Shown in pieces: positions 22,834-32,535 of a stretch of DNA of 64,000 bases. Position numbers and translations under genes: made by a program. The stretch spans positions 702,501 through 766,500 of the forward strand of contig JACEFZ010028134.1 in NCBI GenBank assembly GCA_014155875.1, in the 5' to 3' direction. The notes beneath the pieces were generated by a model, which worked only from the letters and a program-made list of their open reading frames with translations, made no database searches and was not told the origin of the DNA. This DNA comes from Cepaea nemoralis. Lineage: Eukaryota; Mollusca; Gastropoda; Stylommatophora; Helicidae. The first letter of the stretch is position 1. Each line of letters begins with the position of its first letter.

Positions 22834-25800
22834 CCGCTAGAAATCGATGGAGCTTCCTCACCGCATAGATGACGCTTAGGGCTTCCAACTCTGATATGGA
22901 ATATCTGGACTCAGCAGGTGTGATCTTACGGCTCACGTAGCAAATCGGATGGAAGATGCCCTCATAAAATTGGCCTAGCACTGCAGCGATGGAGATTCTG
23001 CTGGCATCTGTCCTAAGATAATAAACGAGTCTAGGATTAGGCAAGCGGAGGATTGGTACATTACTAAACAGGATTTTCAATTTTGACAATGCAGAAATTA
23101 ATAATGCATCTTTGACATCTAATTTTACAGATGCTTTTAAAACATTGGAGAATACACTTGTAATTTCCGCTAAGTTTGGTATGAATGTGCTATAGTAATT
23201 TACTAACCCCAAAAGGCTTCTGACCTGTTTCTTTGTGGTAGGCATGGTCAGGTTCATAATTTTGGTAATTATTCTATTGTCAGTCTTTAGTTGACCTTGT
23301 GAAATGACATGACCCAAAAAATCAATTTCTTTTAGGCCCAATTCGACTTTGCTCGGTTTGACAGTGAGACCGAAGAGTCGCAACCTATCAAAGACATGTC
23401 TTAGTTTCAGTAGGTGTGTTGTCCAGTCATCAGTATGGACACATATATTATCTATATACGTCACTGTATTCGTCACTCCATGAAGTAGATCCCTAGTTAA
23501 GCGTACGAAAGTGGCAGGAGCGTTTCGAAGTCCGAAAGGAAGAAAACGCCACTCGTAAAGTCCTAAAGGTGTTGAAAAAGCAGTAAGATGAATGGATTGA
23601 GTCTGCATAGGGACCTGCCAATATCCCTTAGTAAGATCTAATTTAGAAAAGATTTTGGAGGTGGACATGTCAAGAATAAGATCTTCGCAGGAAGGAATTG
23701 GTTCTGCGTCGATCTTGGTGACGTTGTTGAGTTTTCGATAGTCCACACACAGACGAATTGTGGAGTCTTTTTTCTTAACTAGGACGATTGGAAAGGAGTA
23801 CTCAGATGTAGACTTCTGGATGATCCCACTAGCTTCTAAATTAAGTATTTCCTTATTTAGATTTTCCCTATAGCTGAGTGGGATTGAGTACGGCCTGCTT
23901 TTAATAGGCTTAGAGTCCGAAAGAAGAATGGAGTGCTCGATTCTGTCCGTCCTACCTGGAATGTCAGAAAATATGTCTTTATACTCTGTCACTAATTCTA
24001 TTAATTGTCGTCGTTGACCGTCTGTTAGTTCCTGTTCTATCCGTATGCTATCCAATGTCGCAGTCTTGTCTACAATAGGAACAGGTAGTTCCATTCCGTC
24101 GTCGTCTACCTGATTCAGTACGGTGGTGGTGCTAAGTGCGTATTCTGTATTCTCACTAGATGTATGGATATCGTCGGAATTGCCCGTCTCGCTAACTAGT
24201 GTAGTTGCGTTGTGTATGTCTGTCGTCTGATCACTAGGTGTGGGTGCACTGTGTTCGTCTGTCTCTATTTCTGTCTCTTGTCGTGAAAAGTAAGTTTTCA
24301 ACATGTTGACATGGAATATCTTTAAGTGTCCGTTTATCGATATTTCATAGTCAACATCTGAAATTTTACGTACCACCTTGAATGGCCCTTGCCATGAAGT
24401 CAATAATAAATTTCGTTTGTCTGGAAGTAACAAAAGTATGTCTTGATCTGGTTCAAGATCAATTGTTCTCGCACCTTTGTTTGCGTATTGGCGGTAGATT
24501 TGACCCTTCCTCTCCAAAGCTGCCTTAGCTATGATACACGATTTCATGAATTTATCTCGTGTTTCTGTCACCATTTCATAAGGTGTTTTTGGGGTGGGAA
24601 TTTCAATGGAATTAGTTATTACCTGATGGTAAATGGTTAGGGATCCACGTGGGTTAGCCCCGTATACTAATTCAAACGGTGAGAAACCCGTGCTTGAATG
24701 GGGAATCTCCCGATAGGCGAACAGCACTGTTGGTAACAGTGTATCCCAATCAGCTGGGTTTTCTGCTGTTACCTTAGCCAGCATATGCTTAAGATCTCCG
24801 TTAATTTTTTCTACTATACCATTGCTGGCTGGATGGTACGCTGTTGTAAAATGCTGTTTAATCCCTAACATTTTTGTAAGGGCTTGCGTTGCAGCCGATA
24901 TGAATTGAGTTCCACGATCGGATAAGATGGTACGTGGAAATCCGAATCGTGAGAACAGATGTAGAAATACATTGGCAACGTCTTTGGAGGTGATGTATTT
25001 CAAAGCTACTGCCTCAACCCACCTTGAACATAGGTCGACCATCGTTAATATGAAGCGATTTCCTTTGCTGGACACCTGATTCAGGGGTCCAACAATATCT
25101 ACCGCCACACTCTCAAATGGCATAGAAGCCAGTGTAGAAGGTTGTACTTCAGCTGTAGGATGTTTACCCTTGCGTACTAATTGTTGACAGACATTACAGG
25201 AACGACAAAATAATTTTATATCATTGCAAAAACCTGGCCAATAAAAATGAGCCTGAATTCTGGCCCTGGTTTTGTCGTATGCAAGGTGACCAGCAAACGG
25301 TGACTCATGTGCAATCTTTAGCACAGTTAGGCGGTGTTGTACAGGTAACACCGTTTGCTGAATCTCATGGTTACCAGTTGTATAATACCTAGTAAGAATG
25401 CCATTATTAAGTCTAAAGAACCATGATGCGTTTTTTGTCACTTTGGCTCTTTCTGTCAATAATTTTAAATATGGAGACACACTAGGATCAGCTTTCTGCT
25501 GTTCTGTAAATTTTTGTCTGGTGGTATCATCCGTGCTAGTTGGTGATAGCAACAGTAGTCTCTCATCTTGTAGTGTGTCTTGATGTTTTATAGAGTATGC
25601 TCTGGTTGTTGCATTAGCTGCATTTAATCTTTCCCATGCAGCTATTTCATCGCAAGTACATTGTTTCAATTGGGGTAAGCAACCCAAAATTAAGTCAGTA
25701 CAAGGGTTGTCAAGTATTGCACAAGTAAAGGTACCAGAAAGGAAAGGAGTGTTAATACGGGCTTTGGCCAAAGGGTAAATTTCAATGTTACCCGAAAAGG

Positions 25801-26371
25801 TTCGGCATTTGACAGAGTCACCTGTATAATCATCTGGACTCACCAGTTCCTTCCTAAGACCAATAAGGGTGCTGCCGCTGTCCATCAAACATTGGCATGG
25901 TCTGTCGTTGACCATTGCATTGTGGAACACTAAATTGTCTCTGGAGGCTAATGCTGCATTTACACTCTCAGATGAGAATGGTACTGTATGTCCACATTCT
26001 AATTTTCCGTCTGCATGAAATTGGTGACATCGTTCACAACTGTCAAAGCTTGACATATCGTTTACACAACACACATCTTCAGCTTGGTTAACAGGTAATT
26101 CATTTTCAACTTCACACTCAGTCTCACCACCACTATCAGAAGATGTATCAATCAAAATAGCATTGTTGGCTTTCATACGTTGGCGGCCCAGGCACTTATT
26201 TGAATAATGGCCGTAGCTGGAACAAAAGAAGCATTTGATTGCACGCCTGTATGCAGATCGCTTGTTTTGTTGCTTCTTAATAACATTTTCAAGATGCGCC
26301 GGATAGTTTGGCGATTTATCACACATAGAATAAGTGTCATGCAAAAGTTGACAGTAGATACATTTTGACAC
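22730..26371 (-). CDS. pol: Pol polyprotein, Gmr1-type (zinc knuckle, PR, IN, RT, RNase H)
   Basis: This is a 1213-codon frame. Residues 47-60 form a CCHC knuckle (CX2CX4HX4C). An aspartic protease motif DSGST is at 164. The integrase has its His/Cys zinc domain at about 355-395 (H355, H362, C392, C395) and catalytic D425, D485 and E521 (spacing 59 and 35), then a SWQGPFKV-type C-terminal domain near 659. RT follows at about 815-1030 with LDLTKGYWQV (motif A, D912), LPFGLRNAPATF and YIDN at 972-975. RNase H begins near 1115 (TDAS, then ELEAL). YIDN replaces the YxDD catalytic box: the codon at 23447-23449 reads Asn instead of Asp, a single transition. The C-terminal end is frameshifted. The methionine at 26371 is internal, and expression probably comes by -1 frameshifting from gag. 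Confidence 0.92.
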   Translation of the reverse strand: MSKCIYCQLLHDTYSMCDKSPNYPAHLENVIKKQQNKRSAYRRAIKCFFCSSYGHYSNKCLGRQRMKANNAILIDTSSDSGGETECEVENELPVNQAEDVCCVNDMSSFDSCERCHQFHADGKLECGHTVPFSSESVNAALASRDNLVFHNAMVNDRPCQCLMDSGSTLIGLRKELVSPDDYTGDSVKCRTFSGNIEIYPLAKARINTPFLSGTFTCAILDNPCTDLILGCLPQLKQCTCDEIAAWERLNAANATTRAYSIKHQDTLQDERLLLLSPTSTDDTTRQKFTEQQKADPSVSPYLKLLTERAKVTKNASWFFRLNNGILTRYYTTGNHEIQQTVLPVQHRLTVLKIAHESPFAGHLAYDKTRARIQAHFYWPGFCNDIKLFCRSCNVCQQLVRKGKHPTAEVQPSTLASMPFESVAVDIVGPLNQVSSKGNRFILTMVDLCSRWVEAVALKYITSKDVANVFLHLFSRFGFPRTILSDRGTQFISAATQALTKMLGIKQHFTTAYHPASNGIVEKINGDLKHMLAKVTAENPADWDTLLPTVLFAYREIPHSSTGFSPFELVYGANPRGSLTIYHQVITNSIEIPTPKTPYEMVTETRDKFMKSCIIAKAALERKGQIYRQYANKGARTIDLEPDQDILLLLPDKRNLLLTSWQGPFKVVRKISDVDYEISINGHLKIFHVNMLKTYFSRQETEIETDEHSAPTPSDQTTDIHNATTLVSETGNSDDIHTSSENTEYALSTTTVLNQVDDDGMELPVPIVDKTATLDSIRIEQELTDGQRRQLIELVTEYKDIFSDIPGRTDRIEHSILLSDSKPIKSRPYSIPLSYRENLNKEILNLEASGIIQKSTSEYSFPIVLVKKKDSTIRLCVDYRKLNNVTKIDAEPIPSCEDLILDMSTSKIFSKLDLTKGYWQVPMQTQSIHLTAFSTPLGLYEWRFLPFGLRNAPATFVRLTRDLLHGVTNTVTYIDNICVHTDDWTTHLLKLRHVFDRLRLFGLTVKPSKVELGLKEIDFLGHVISQGQLKTDNRIITKIMNLTMPTTKKQVRSLLGLVNYYSTFIPNLAEITSVFSNVLKASVKLDVKDALLISALSKLKILFSNVPILRLPNPRLVYYLRTDASRISIAAVLGQFYEGIFHPICYVSRKITPAESRYSISELEALSVIYAVRKLHRFLAGVHFVVQTDNSPITVIQSGVPYIQVVANTTKLYV
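23447..23455 (-). other. altered RT catalytic box (YIDN)
   Basis: The second aspartate of the universally conserved YxDD box is Asn (AAT). This residue binds catalytic metal in reverse transcriptases, so the RT is predicted inactive. Confidence 0.85.
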
Positions 26372-26883
26372 TTTCCTATCTTTTTTATCAACTTATGAAA
26401 TGGTTTTCTATTACTTTGATAGTTTTTAGGTTGGTCCTTTGCAAAGGAAACTATTTCAGAGTCATTTGAAGTCTTAAAAATATCTCTATTTGAGGAAAAA
26501 TATGCAGAGCCTTTCTTTTCGAATTGTTCTATGGTCTCAATGTCCGACTGCTGCAGAAATTTAGCAAAAGGAGATGGTATAGTGGATATGACTTTATCCA
26601 TGGCTATTAGATTTTTAAGTCTGTCAAAATCTTTACCTATGTTAGCTGCTTTAAGCCACCTATTTAGTACACTTTGAACATTTGAGACGTAATCAATGAA
26701 AGTCTCACTAGGTTTTGGTTTTAAATTTGAAAATTGAACCTGATACCCAGGGGCATCAAGTAAAAAATGTTGCATTATCCTATCATGGATGTACTGATAG
26801 TTAGATCTAAGATCAGTTGGTATAGATTCTATCACTTTAAGGGGCTCACCACTCAGGTTCTTCATATAAATCATAGCCCACAT
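26173..26883 (-). CDS. gag: Gag, capsid-like part
   Basis: A 236-codon frame with MWAMIYMKNLSGEPLKVIES, YQYIHDRIMQHFLL, GYQVQFSNLKPKPSETFIDY and QSVLNRWLKAAN. This is the helical pattern of gypsy/SCAN-like Gag capsid domains (aromatic and Leu spacing, KP.ETF, RWL). The frame is already open 5' of the methionine (SISAWTENVEYQFKYHQVP), so the annotated Met is internal. It should join the coiled-coil segment at 26886-27497, but a frame change near 26965-26992 separates them. The residues after the slippery site at 26386 (about 68 codons to the stop at 26173) have no Gag features and are the unshifted tail. Confidence 0.8.
   Translation of the reverse strand: MWAMIYMKNLSGEPLKVIESIPTDLRSNYQYIHDRIMQHFLLDAPGYQVQFSNLKPKPSETFIDYVSNVQSVLNRWLKAANIGKDFDRLKNLIAMDKVISTIPSPFAKFLQQSDIETIEQFEKKGSAYFSSNRDIFKTSNDSEIVSFAKDQPKNYQSNRKPFHKLIKKIGKCQNVSTVNFCMTLILCVINRQTIRRILKMLLRSNKTSDLHTGVQSNASFVPATAIIQISAWAANV
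26380..26386 (-). promoter_or_regulatory. candidate -1 ribosomal frameshift site A AAA AAG between gag and pol
   Basis: In the gag frame the minus strand reads ATA AAA AAG, which places the canonical slippery heptamer A AAA AAG in register. Slipping back one base after AAG gives GAT AGG AAA, exactly the frame of pol. Upstream gag residues are HKLIKK and downstream pol residues DRKVSKC. The alternative is a one-base loss in the six-A run. No downstream pseudoknot was tested. Confidence 0.6.
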
Positions 26884-26885
26884 CT

Positions 26886-27497
26886 CTATTGGAACTTGGT
26901 GGTATTTAAACTGATACTCGACATTTTCTGTCCAGGCTGATATGGAATCTTCTTTACAATATGGTTTGATAATATTTTGTATTTGTTGAACTTATTTTCT
27001 TCTTGTTGACTTTTTAGTTTAGTAGCAGAGATCTCTGCGTGTGAGTCTACATTCATACCTTTCATCTTTAACTGTGTCTCTGATTCTACTTGTATTTGTT
27101 TTTCCTTCACTCTTGCCATCTCATCTATCTCTTTTTGCTTTAGTTCTTTCTCCTGATCTAAATGCTTTTGTTTTAACTCTAATTCCTTCTGTTTGATTTC
27201 CTTATCATGTTCTAACTGCTTCTGTTTTAATTCTAATTCTTTTTGTTTAATTTCCTTATCATCTTCTAGCTGTTTTTGTTTTGTTATCTCAGCTAGTTCT
27301 GCCATCTGTTTTTGATGCTGTCTTTCTTGTTCTCTTTCTCGTGCACGTTCATCTCTCTCAGCATCTTCTTTTCGTATCCGTTCAGCTTTCTCAGCATCTT
27401 TTGCTTCTTTAAATTTTTGATCAGCATACTGTTCTAGCTCCTTTCCTGTGTATTGTAATTCTTTACCTGCTTTTACAAAATCAGCTAAAGTAGCCAT
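26886..27497 (-). CDS. gag: Gag N-terminal coiled coil
   Basis: A 203-codon frame starting MATLADFVKAGKELQYTGKE, the first ATG after the leader and the likely true start of gag. Residues 25-150 are strongly charged with heptad-like spacing. An 18-residue unit (KQKQLEDDKEIKQKELEL) is repeated in tandem at 73-90 and 91-108, with a third diverged copy after it. Such coiled-coil Gag N-termini promote assembly. The last 30 or so codons (after NKYKI) are out of frame; the authentic continuation lies in the frame of 26173-26883. The break is equivalent to a missing base and has no canonical slippery sequence, so it is probably a mutation. Confidence 0.8.
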   Translation of the reverse strand: MATLADFVKAGKELQYTGKELEQYADQKFKEAKDAEKAERIRKEDAERDERAREREQERQHQKQMAELAEITKQKQLEDDKEIKQKELELKQKQLEHDKEIKQKELELKQKHLDQEKELKQKEIDEMARVKEKQIQVESETQLKMKGMNVDSHAEISATKLKSQQEENKFNKYKILSNHIVKKIPYQPGQKMSSISLNTTKFQ

Positions 27498-28649
27498 GTT
27501 GTTGGGTTATTAGCTAGCGTTGACCCGTACTGAACTCTTTAATCACTTCTTTATCTTAGATATGGCTATGTTTCTTATTATCTGAGCACTATAAATTGTA
27601 CTCTTTGTTTATAAACTGGAAAATTTTATCCTGAAAAACAGAGCACAAAAATATGCTAATGCATCACAAGCTGAAAAAGAGATGCACTATTAATCACATT
27701 GCATGCCAAATATATTGAGTATACTCAACTTAATGTTCTCGAGAATCAGGAACACCACTCCGGTAACACAGGTCACCTCGTTTGGCACTTCGGCATACAG
27801 ACGAGTGTTCTAATCAGCTGTTGTTCACCCTGGTTCACAGAGCAGCAACAATTAACAAATTGTAAACGACACGTTATTTATGACAATTTGGTACAATCAC
27901 ACTGACATGCCCACGTACGAACAGAATATAGTTTAATTAATGTTAAATGTCAATGTCATGTCTTCGTTCTAACGTTTTATGCCTTTCGTCCCTAACCTAG
28001 TTTAATCTATGGAAGTTTTGTGCAGACCAAGTCTAATTTGCATAGCCGAAAGTAGTGCCATCGTGACGGTAAACAAATAGAAAAAGTACGAAAAACATTC
28101 AATAAATGCTTTTAAATAAATAAAAATATAATAATATTGTTTAAATAAATAAATATATTCATTCACTAACTTAAATAAACAAATAATAAGTAATATAAGG
28201 CACAGATTCAGGCGGGCAGCAGCTTGGCGATTTGTAAACACTTAAATGCTGAATGCTAATGGCGTAACACAACTGCTTGTCAATCGTATTACGTCAGAGG
28301 CGCAGCGCTATTTTTAGCTTGCAAAAATCGATATTGTTGCTGGCTGTGTATCGCTCCGCCATGAATCATCTTTGATAATTATTCATAAACAAATAAATAA
28401 TTGCATAAATCAATGAAAGAAATTAATAATATCAATACTTACAACTTCGAAGAACACATGATTTAATTAAATATTATTTTAATAAGCACAAATAAGCATT
28501 ATTTTGTTACGATAGGCACAGCTTAGCTCGCAACTTGTCCTAGTCTGCACACGTCATCAGTCACTGACACAAATTAAACCTAATTAAACCTACTAGCAAC
28601 CTTAGTCAAGAGCCGTGGGTCGGTGTATTAGCTTGAACGTTTGTCCAAG
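27498..28649 (-). other. untranslated leader of the Gmr1-type element
   Basis: About 1.15 kb of AT-rich sequence between the primer site and gag. No conserved ORF. It probably holds the packaging signal, but nothing specific is visible. Confidence 0.6.
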
Positions 28650-28666
28650 TCCCACTTCTGACACCA
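28650..28666 (-). promoter_or_regulatory. primer binding site for tRNA-Leu
   Basis: The plus strand reads TCCCACTTCTGACACCA, which is the 3' end of a eukaryotic tRNA-Leu including CCA. On the element strand this is the complementary 17-nt site, 14 nt downstream of the 5' LTR. The tRNA identity is from my knowledge of animal tRNA-Leu (CAA) 3' ends. Confidence 0.85.
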
Positions 28667-28680
28667 CATTAATCCTTGCC

Positions 28681-29298
28681 TGTCAACAACTGATGTGTCA
28701 GGCATCATCGGATTACTTCTCCCACACCACACAAGAAACTTGCAAGTCGTGTGAGAGGAAATAAATGGTACATTTTATTGCCGTTGGCTCTTTACAATTA
28801 CAAAACAGTCGCTATCAAATCACACACAAAGCCACAGAATTGCCTATCACTAGCTTCCTAACCCTATTGCTAATCTCTATCTATTTGGCTACAAAAACTC
28901 CTATCGACACTAAACGATCTGCTCTCTACGAAGTCAGTCCCCAGTCTGACTTTTCCTACACGCGTGACTACACAGCACGCGGAAGGACCTTGATGCGTCC
29001 TTCGGCTTTTTGCGTGCCGTTACAATCAGCACGCTTGTAGCAGCCGTTCTCCTATTGAGTGGCACTCTTCTCCGTGGCTATCACGTAGGCGTGATTCTGT
29101 CGTGACCAGAGTACTAACTATCTGGTCGTTGCCTCCGTGTCTCATGAGAGAACTAGTTAATAGTCCCCCATTCTATCATCTACCCTGCCCTTATATCGGG
29201 GCACTGTATTACCTCTAATCTACTTGAGGTTGACCACTCTTCCCGGTGGTCTTCTATCTTGAGGCATACCTCCTGCCTTTATATTTTAGTCTTTGACA
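28681..29298 (-). repeat. 5' LTR of the Gmr1-type element
   Basis: 618 bp, about 99.4% identical to 19753-20370. It would contain the promoter and polyadenylation signal; no TATA box was assigned with confidence. Confidence 0.95.
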
Positions 29299-29719
29299 GA
29301 CAGAAAAAGAGAAAAGAAAAATCACAACAACAGAAATGAGATTTCTGAGAAGAATATTCAATATATCATGAAGAGATAAGATCAGAAATGAAGAAATCAG
29401 GACTAAAGTGGGGGGTTATAGCTGCACTAGATTTTATTAGAAGGCAGCAAGTCAAATGGTTTCGCCATGCACGTAGGTTACCAACTAACAGTATACCACA
29501 CCAAACAATGATGTACAGATCAGAGGGAAGCAGATGAAGATACCAATCACGTAAACGATGGACAGGGAATAACAAGAGTCCATGAGAATATCTATACATG
29601 AAGCCCATACGCGGGCACTCTCCCGCTGTTTATACTTCACCTCGACACCGCAAGGTACAAGCGGAACATGATGAGATGAGATGAGATGAGATGAGATGAG
29701 ATGAGATGAGATGAGATGA
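29299..29719 (+). mobile_element. LINE-E 3' end, right of the LTR element, with (GATGA)n tail
   Basis: It begins with the GACAG duplication and continues ITTTEMRFLRRIFNI and DKIRNEEIRTK on the plus strand, colinear with 3430-3855. It ends with about ten GATGA units at 29668-29719. With 19575-19752 it forms one LINE copy split by the LTR element. Confidence 0.8.
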
Positions 29720-29849
29720 GCCTTTTTTCCCCACTTGTCCCACAAATGCGCAATGTGCCCGTTAATAATAATAATTTGTGTGGGCACTCTCTAGCTTTGA
29801 ACTGAAGCGTGGTCGATAAACTTGCTACTACTTGTAGTGCATTGGACTG

Positions 29850-29945
29850 ATGTTTGCTTATGAGCTAGCTTTCCATGTTACCAGTGTCCCTCACCATCAG
29901 GGGAACCCACTCCGACTTCTGAGGTACCTGCAATTTACGCCCAGA
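29850..29945 (-). mobile_element. SINE-B body fragment
   Basis: GAGCTAGCTTTCC, GTGTCCCTCACCATCAGG and TTCTGAGGTACCTGCAATTT are the inverse of the SINE-B body. The 11-bp satellite begins immediately after it. Confidence 0.5.
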
Positions 29946-29949
29946 GACA

Positions 29950-30718
29950 TCACAGAGACGGCACAGGGACGTCACAGAGACACCACAGAGACACCACAGA
30001 GACGCCACAGAGACACCACAGAGACACCATAGAGACACCACAGAGACGCCACAGAGACACCACAGAGACACCACACTGACGCCACAGAGACACCACAGAG
30101 ACGCCACAGAGACACCACAGAGACGCCACAGAGACACCACAGAGACACCACAGAGACACCACAGAGACACCACACTGACGCCACAGAGACACCACAGAGA
30201 CGCCACAGAGACACCACAGAGACGCCACAGAGACACCACAGAGACACCACAGAGACGCCATAGAGACGCCACAGAGACACCACACTGACGCCACAGAGAC
30301 GCCACAGAGACACCACACTGACGCCACAGAGACACCACAGAGACGCCACAGAGACACCACAGAGACACCACAGAGACGCCACAGAGATACCACAGAGACA
30401 CCACACTGACGCCACAGAGACGCCACAGAGGCACCACCGAGACACCACACTGACGCCACAGAGACGCCACAGAGGCACCACCGAGACACCACACTGACGC
30501 CACAGAGACACCACAGAGACGCCACAGAGACACCACAGAGACACCATACTGACGCCACAGAGACAGCACAGAGACAGCATAGAGACGCCATAGAGACGCC
30601 ATAGTGACAGCACAGAGACATCACAGAGACAGCACTTAGACTCCACAGCGACAGCACTTAGACTCCACAGAGACAGCACTTAGACGGCACAGAGACAGCT
30701 CGGAGCCGCAACAGAGAC
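29950..30718. repeat. 11-bp satellite array, about 70 units
   Basis: Units are CACAGAGACAC and CACAGAGACGC with a recurrent variant CACTGACGC. The variants form blocks that recur every 100-130 bp. Since 11 is not a multiple of three and stops are rare, all three minus frames stay open over 230 codons (CGVSVVSLW repeats), an artefact of composition. Confidence 0.95.
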
Positions 30719-30719
30719 G

Positions 30720-32030
30720 GCAATAAACCCGCAGTTCTATTGAAGTTATTCAAACACAAATGATTATAACTTTATAACTTTATCAAATGTTATCCTATAT
30801 TAAAAATACATTCACTTATTTCGTGTCTGCGCGCAATATCGTGTAAGGCAAGCGTAACAGCTAATTTATACATGCGGCATTCAAATATTAATAAACTGTA
30901 TTCAAACTATTAAAAACAAATTAACAAAGACGTTTTATGTGTCCCGATTCTCAAACAAAACATTAAAAATCCCCTCGTCTGTGTTATACTGTCTTCTATA
31001 TTCGTAACTGTATCGTCCTTATAACGTCCCTGACAACATTACCAGCAGAATTTCCCACCGGAGCCCATATTAGCATTTTTATATAGACCTCTTACGTAGC
31101 TCAAGATCACATACACCCATCCGCTTTGTCAACAAGGTGATCACAAGTCATTGATTTCAAGCAACAATCAATAGATCCTTTCATGCTAGATCGTTTTCTG
31201 CACATTATTCAACTTTAATTTGCACCAGGGGCAGCATGACTGTTTAGCGTTTGCTGTTTGCAATAAAGTTTATAGGTTGATCAGGAACTACGGCTCCGTT
31301 TCCTTACCCGCACAGCTCCATTCTCTTGCCCCCGGTGAATACGCTGCCATACATTTCGGATAGTCGCCGGCTTTGTTCGTCAGGTCTGCAGCGCGTGGGG
31401 TTCAGCTTTCAGCGTCGAGGAGTTCGTGTACACAAAACACCAAGCTGGCGACAATACATTCTGTTGTTTATAAAAATAAGAGGCGACGCCAGCGAACAAG
31501 GATATAGTCATATAGACAATAATAACATAATTGGTCCATGGATGGACTGTTCATGATTGCTTACGTGAGTATATTTCTCTTCTGCTTGGGGTTTATTTCA
31601 TTTTTGATTATTATTATTGGGGCGGGGACACTTCCAAAGATGCTTAAATCCAGAATTTATTTGCAGTTTGCTAATATTGTAATGGTAAAATAAAGAGTTA
31701 TGTTATATGGGTGCTTTACAAACTGCTTAACAATAACATACAATACTAGTAGTCAGTATGTAAAGCTTCACAATATTGTGTCATAGTTGTTAATATTATG
31801 TTTATTATCATAAAAATAACCATCATCATTATATTAATACACACACACAGTTAATACATAACATTGACAAACATATATTCAGTCCTTTTTAGGAGGAGGG
31901 AAAACATTGCTTGTTGCCATGCTGCTGAATTGTCCATATAATCTTGCTCCTTTGTCAGTCTGCCTCTCTTGCTTTGTATTGCTCCAGGTAAGTGTCCTTT
32001 GTCTGCCCTGCCTCTTCTATTGATGTGTGA
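30720..32030. other. no recognisable feature
   Basis: No conserved ORF or repeat relation seen. A CA tract lies near 31841-31850. Confidence 0.4.
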
Positions 32031-32094
32031 CCTTTAATTTAATTTATTTTTACTTGAACATGTCGTATTTCATGGAGACAAAAACAATTAAATA

Positions 32095-32425
32095 CAGAAG
32101 AATATGTCATATTTCATGGAAACAAAAACAATCAAATACAGAGGTTCTAGAAAACTTGGGATTGACAAGAGAATTTGTGAAAGAAATAAAAAAAAAGGCA
32201 ATTGAAATATTTCGGCCACGTTAGACATAACACTTTTAAAAACCATACTGTAGGGCAAGGGTAAGGCAAGCGAGCAAGAGGAAGACAAGGGTACAAGTGG
32301 GAAGAGAACATCAAGAGATGGACGAACAGCACTCTGACAGAATGTACAATCAAGACGAGAGACAGTGTTGGAGATCCATTGTAGTCAGCCAACCTTCATT
32401 ATGGAGACGGCACCTGATTGATTGA
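32095..32425 (+). pseudogene. LINE 3' end fragment with TGAT tail
   Basis: A plus-strand reading with VLENLGLTREFVKEIKKKAIE and IEIFRPR, then a decayed tail ending in CTGATTGATTGATTTGG. An upstream 45-bp direct repeat (CATGTCGTATTTCATGGAGA at 32058, again at 32105) is present. Confidence 0.45.
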
Positions 32426-32535
32426 TTTGGTTTGGATGAATGATCGTGTAACACCGGCAGCTGCCATTACCCCAGGAGAGAGGTCCATTCAGGTGCTACT
32501 GCTTCTTGTGCATGGAGCGGACTTTTTGCCTGTGG

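Larger units (their letters stand above)
19753..29298 (-). mobile_element. Gmr1-type Ty3/gypsy LTR retrotransposon, 9.5 kb
   Basis: Two 618-bp LTRs (19753-20370 and 28681-29298) start TGTCA on both strands, differ at about four positions and are flanked by GACAG duplications. On the minus strand the order is 5' LTR, primer site, 1.1-kb leader, gag, pol, 2.2-kb non-coding stretch, polypurine tract and 3' LTR. Pol order is protease, integrase, RT, RNase H, so integrase precedes RT. Among Ty3/gypsy elements this is the diagnostic order of the Gmr1 group described from animals. Low LTR divergence implies recent insertion, but frameshifts and an altered RT active site suggest this copy is not autonomous. 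Confidence 0.92.

Noticed and set aside
28640..28670. tRNA gene 3' end
   Set aside because: Only the last 17 nt including CCA are present, next to an LTR. It is the primer binding site; nuclear tRNA genes do not encode CCA.
29865..30679. Three overlapping 235-245 codon minus ORFs (CGVSV repeats)
   Set aside because: All three frames of an 11-bp satellite are open; composition artefact.
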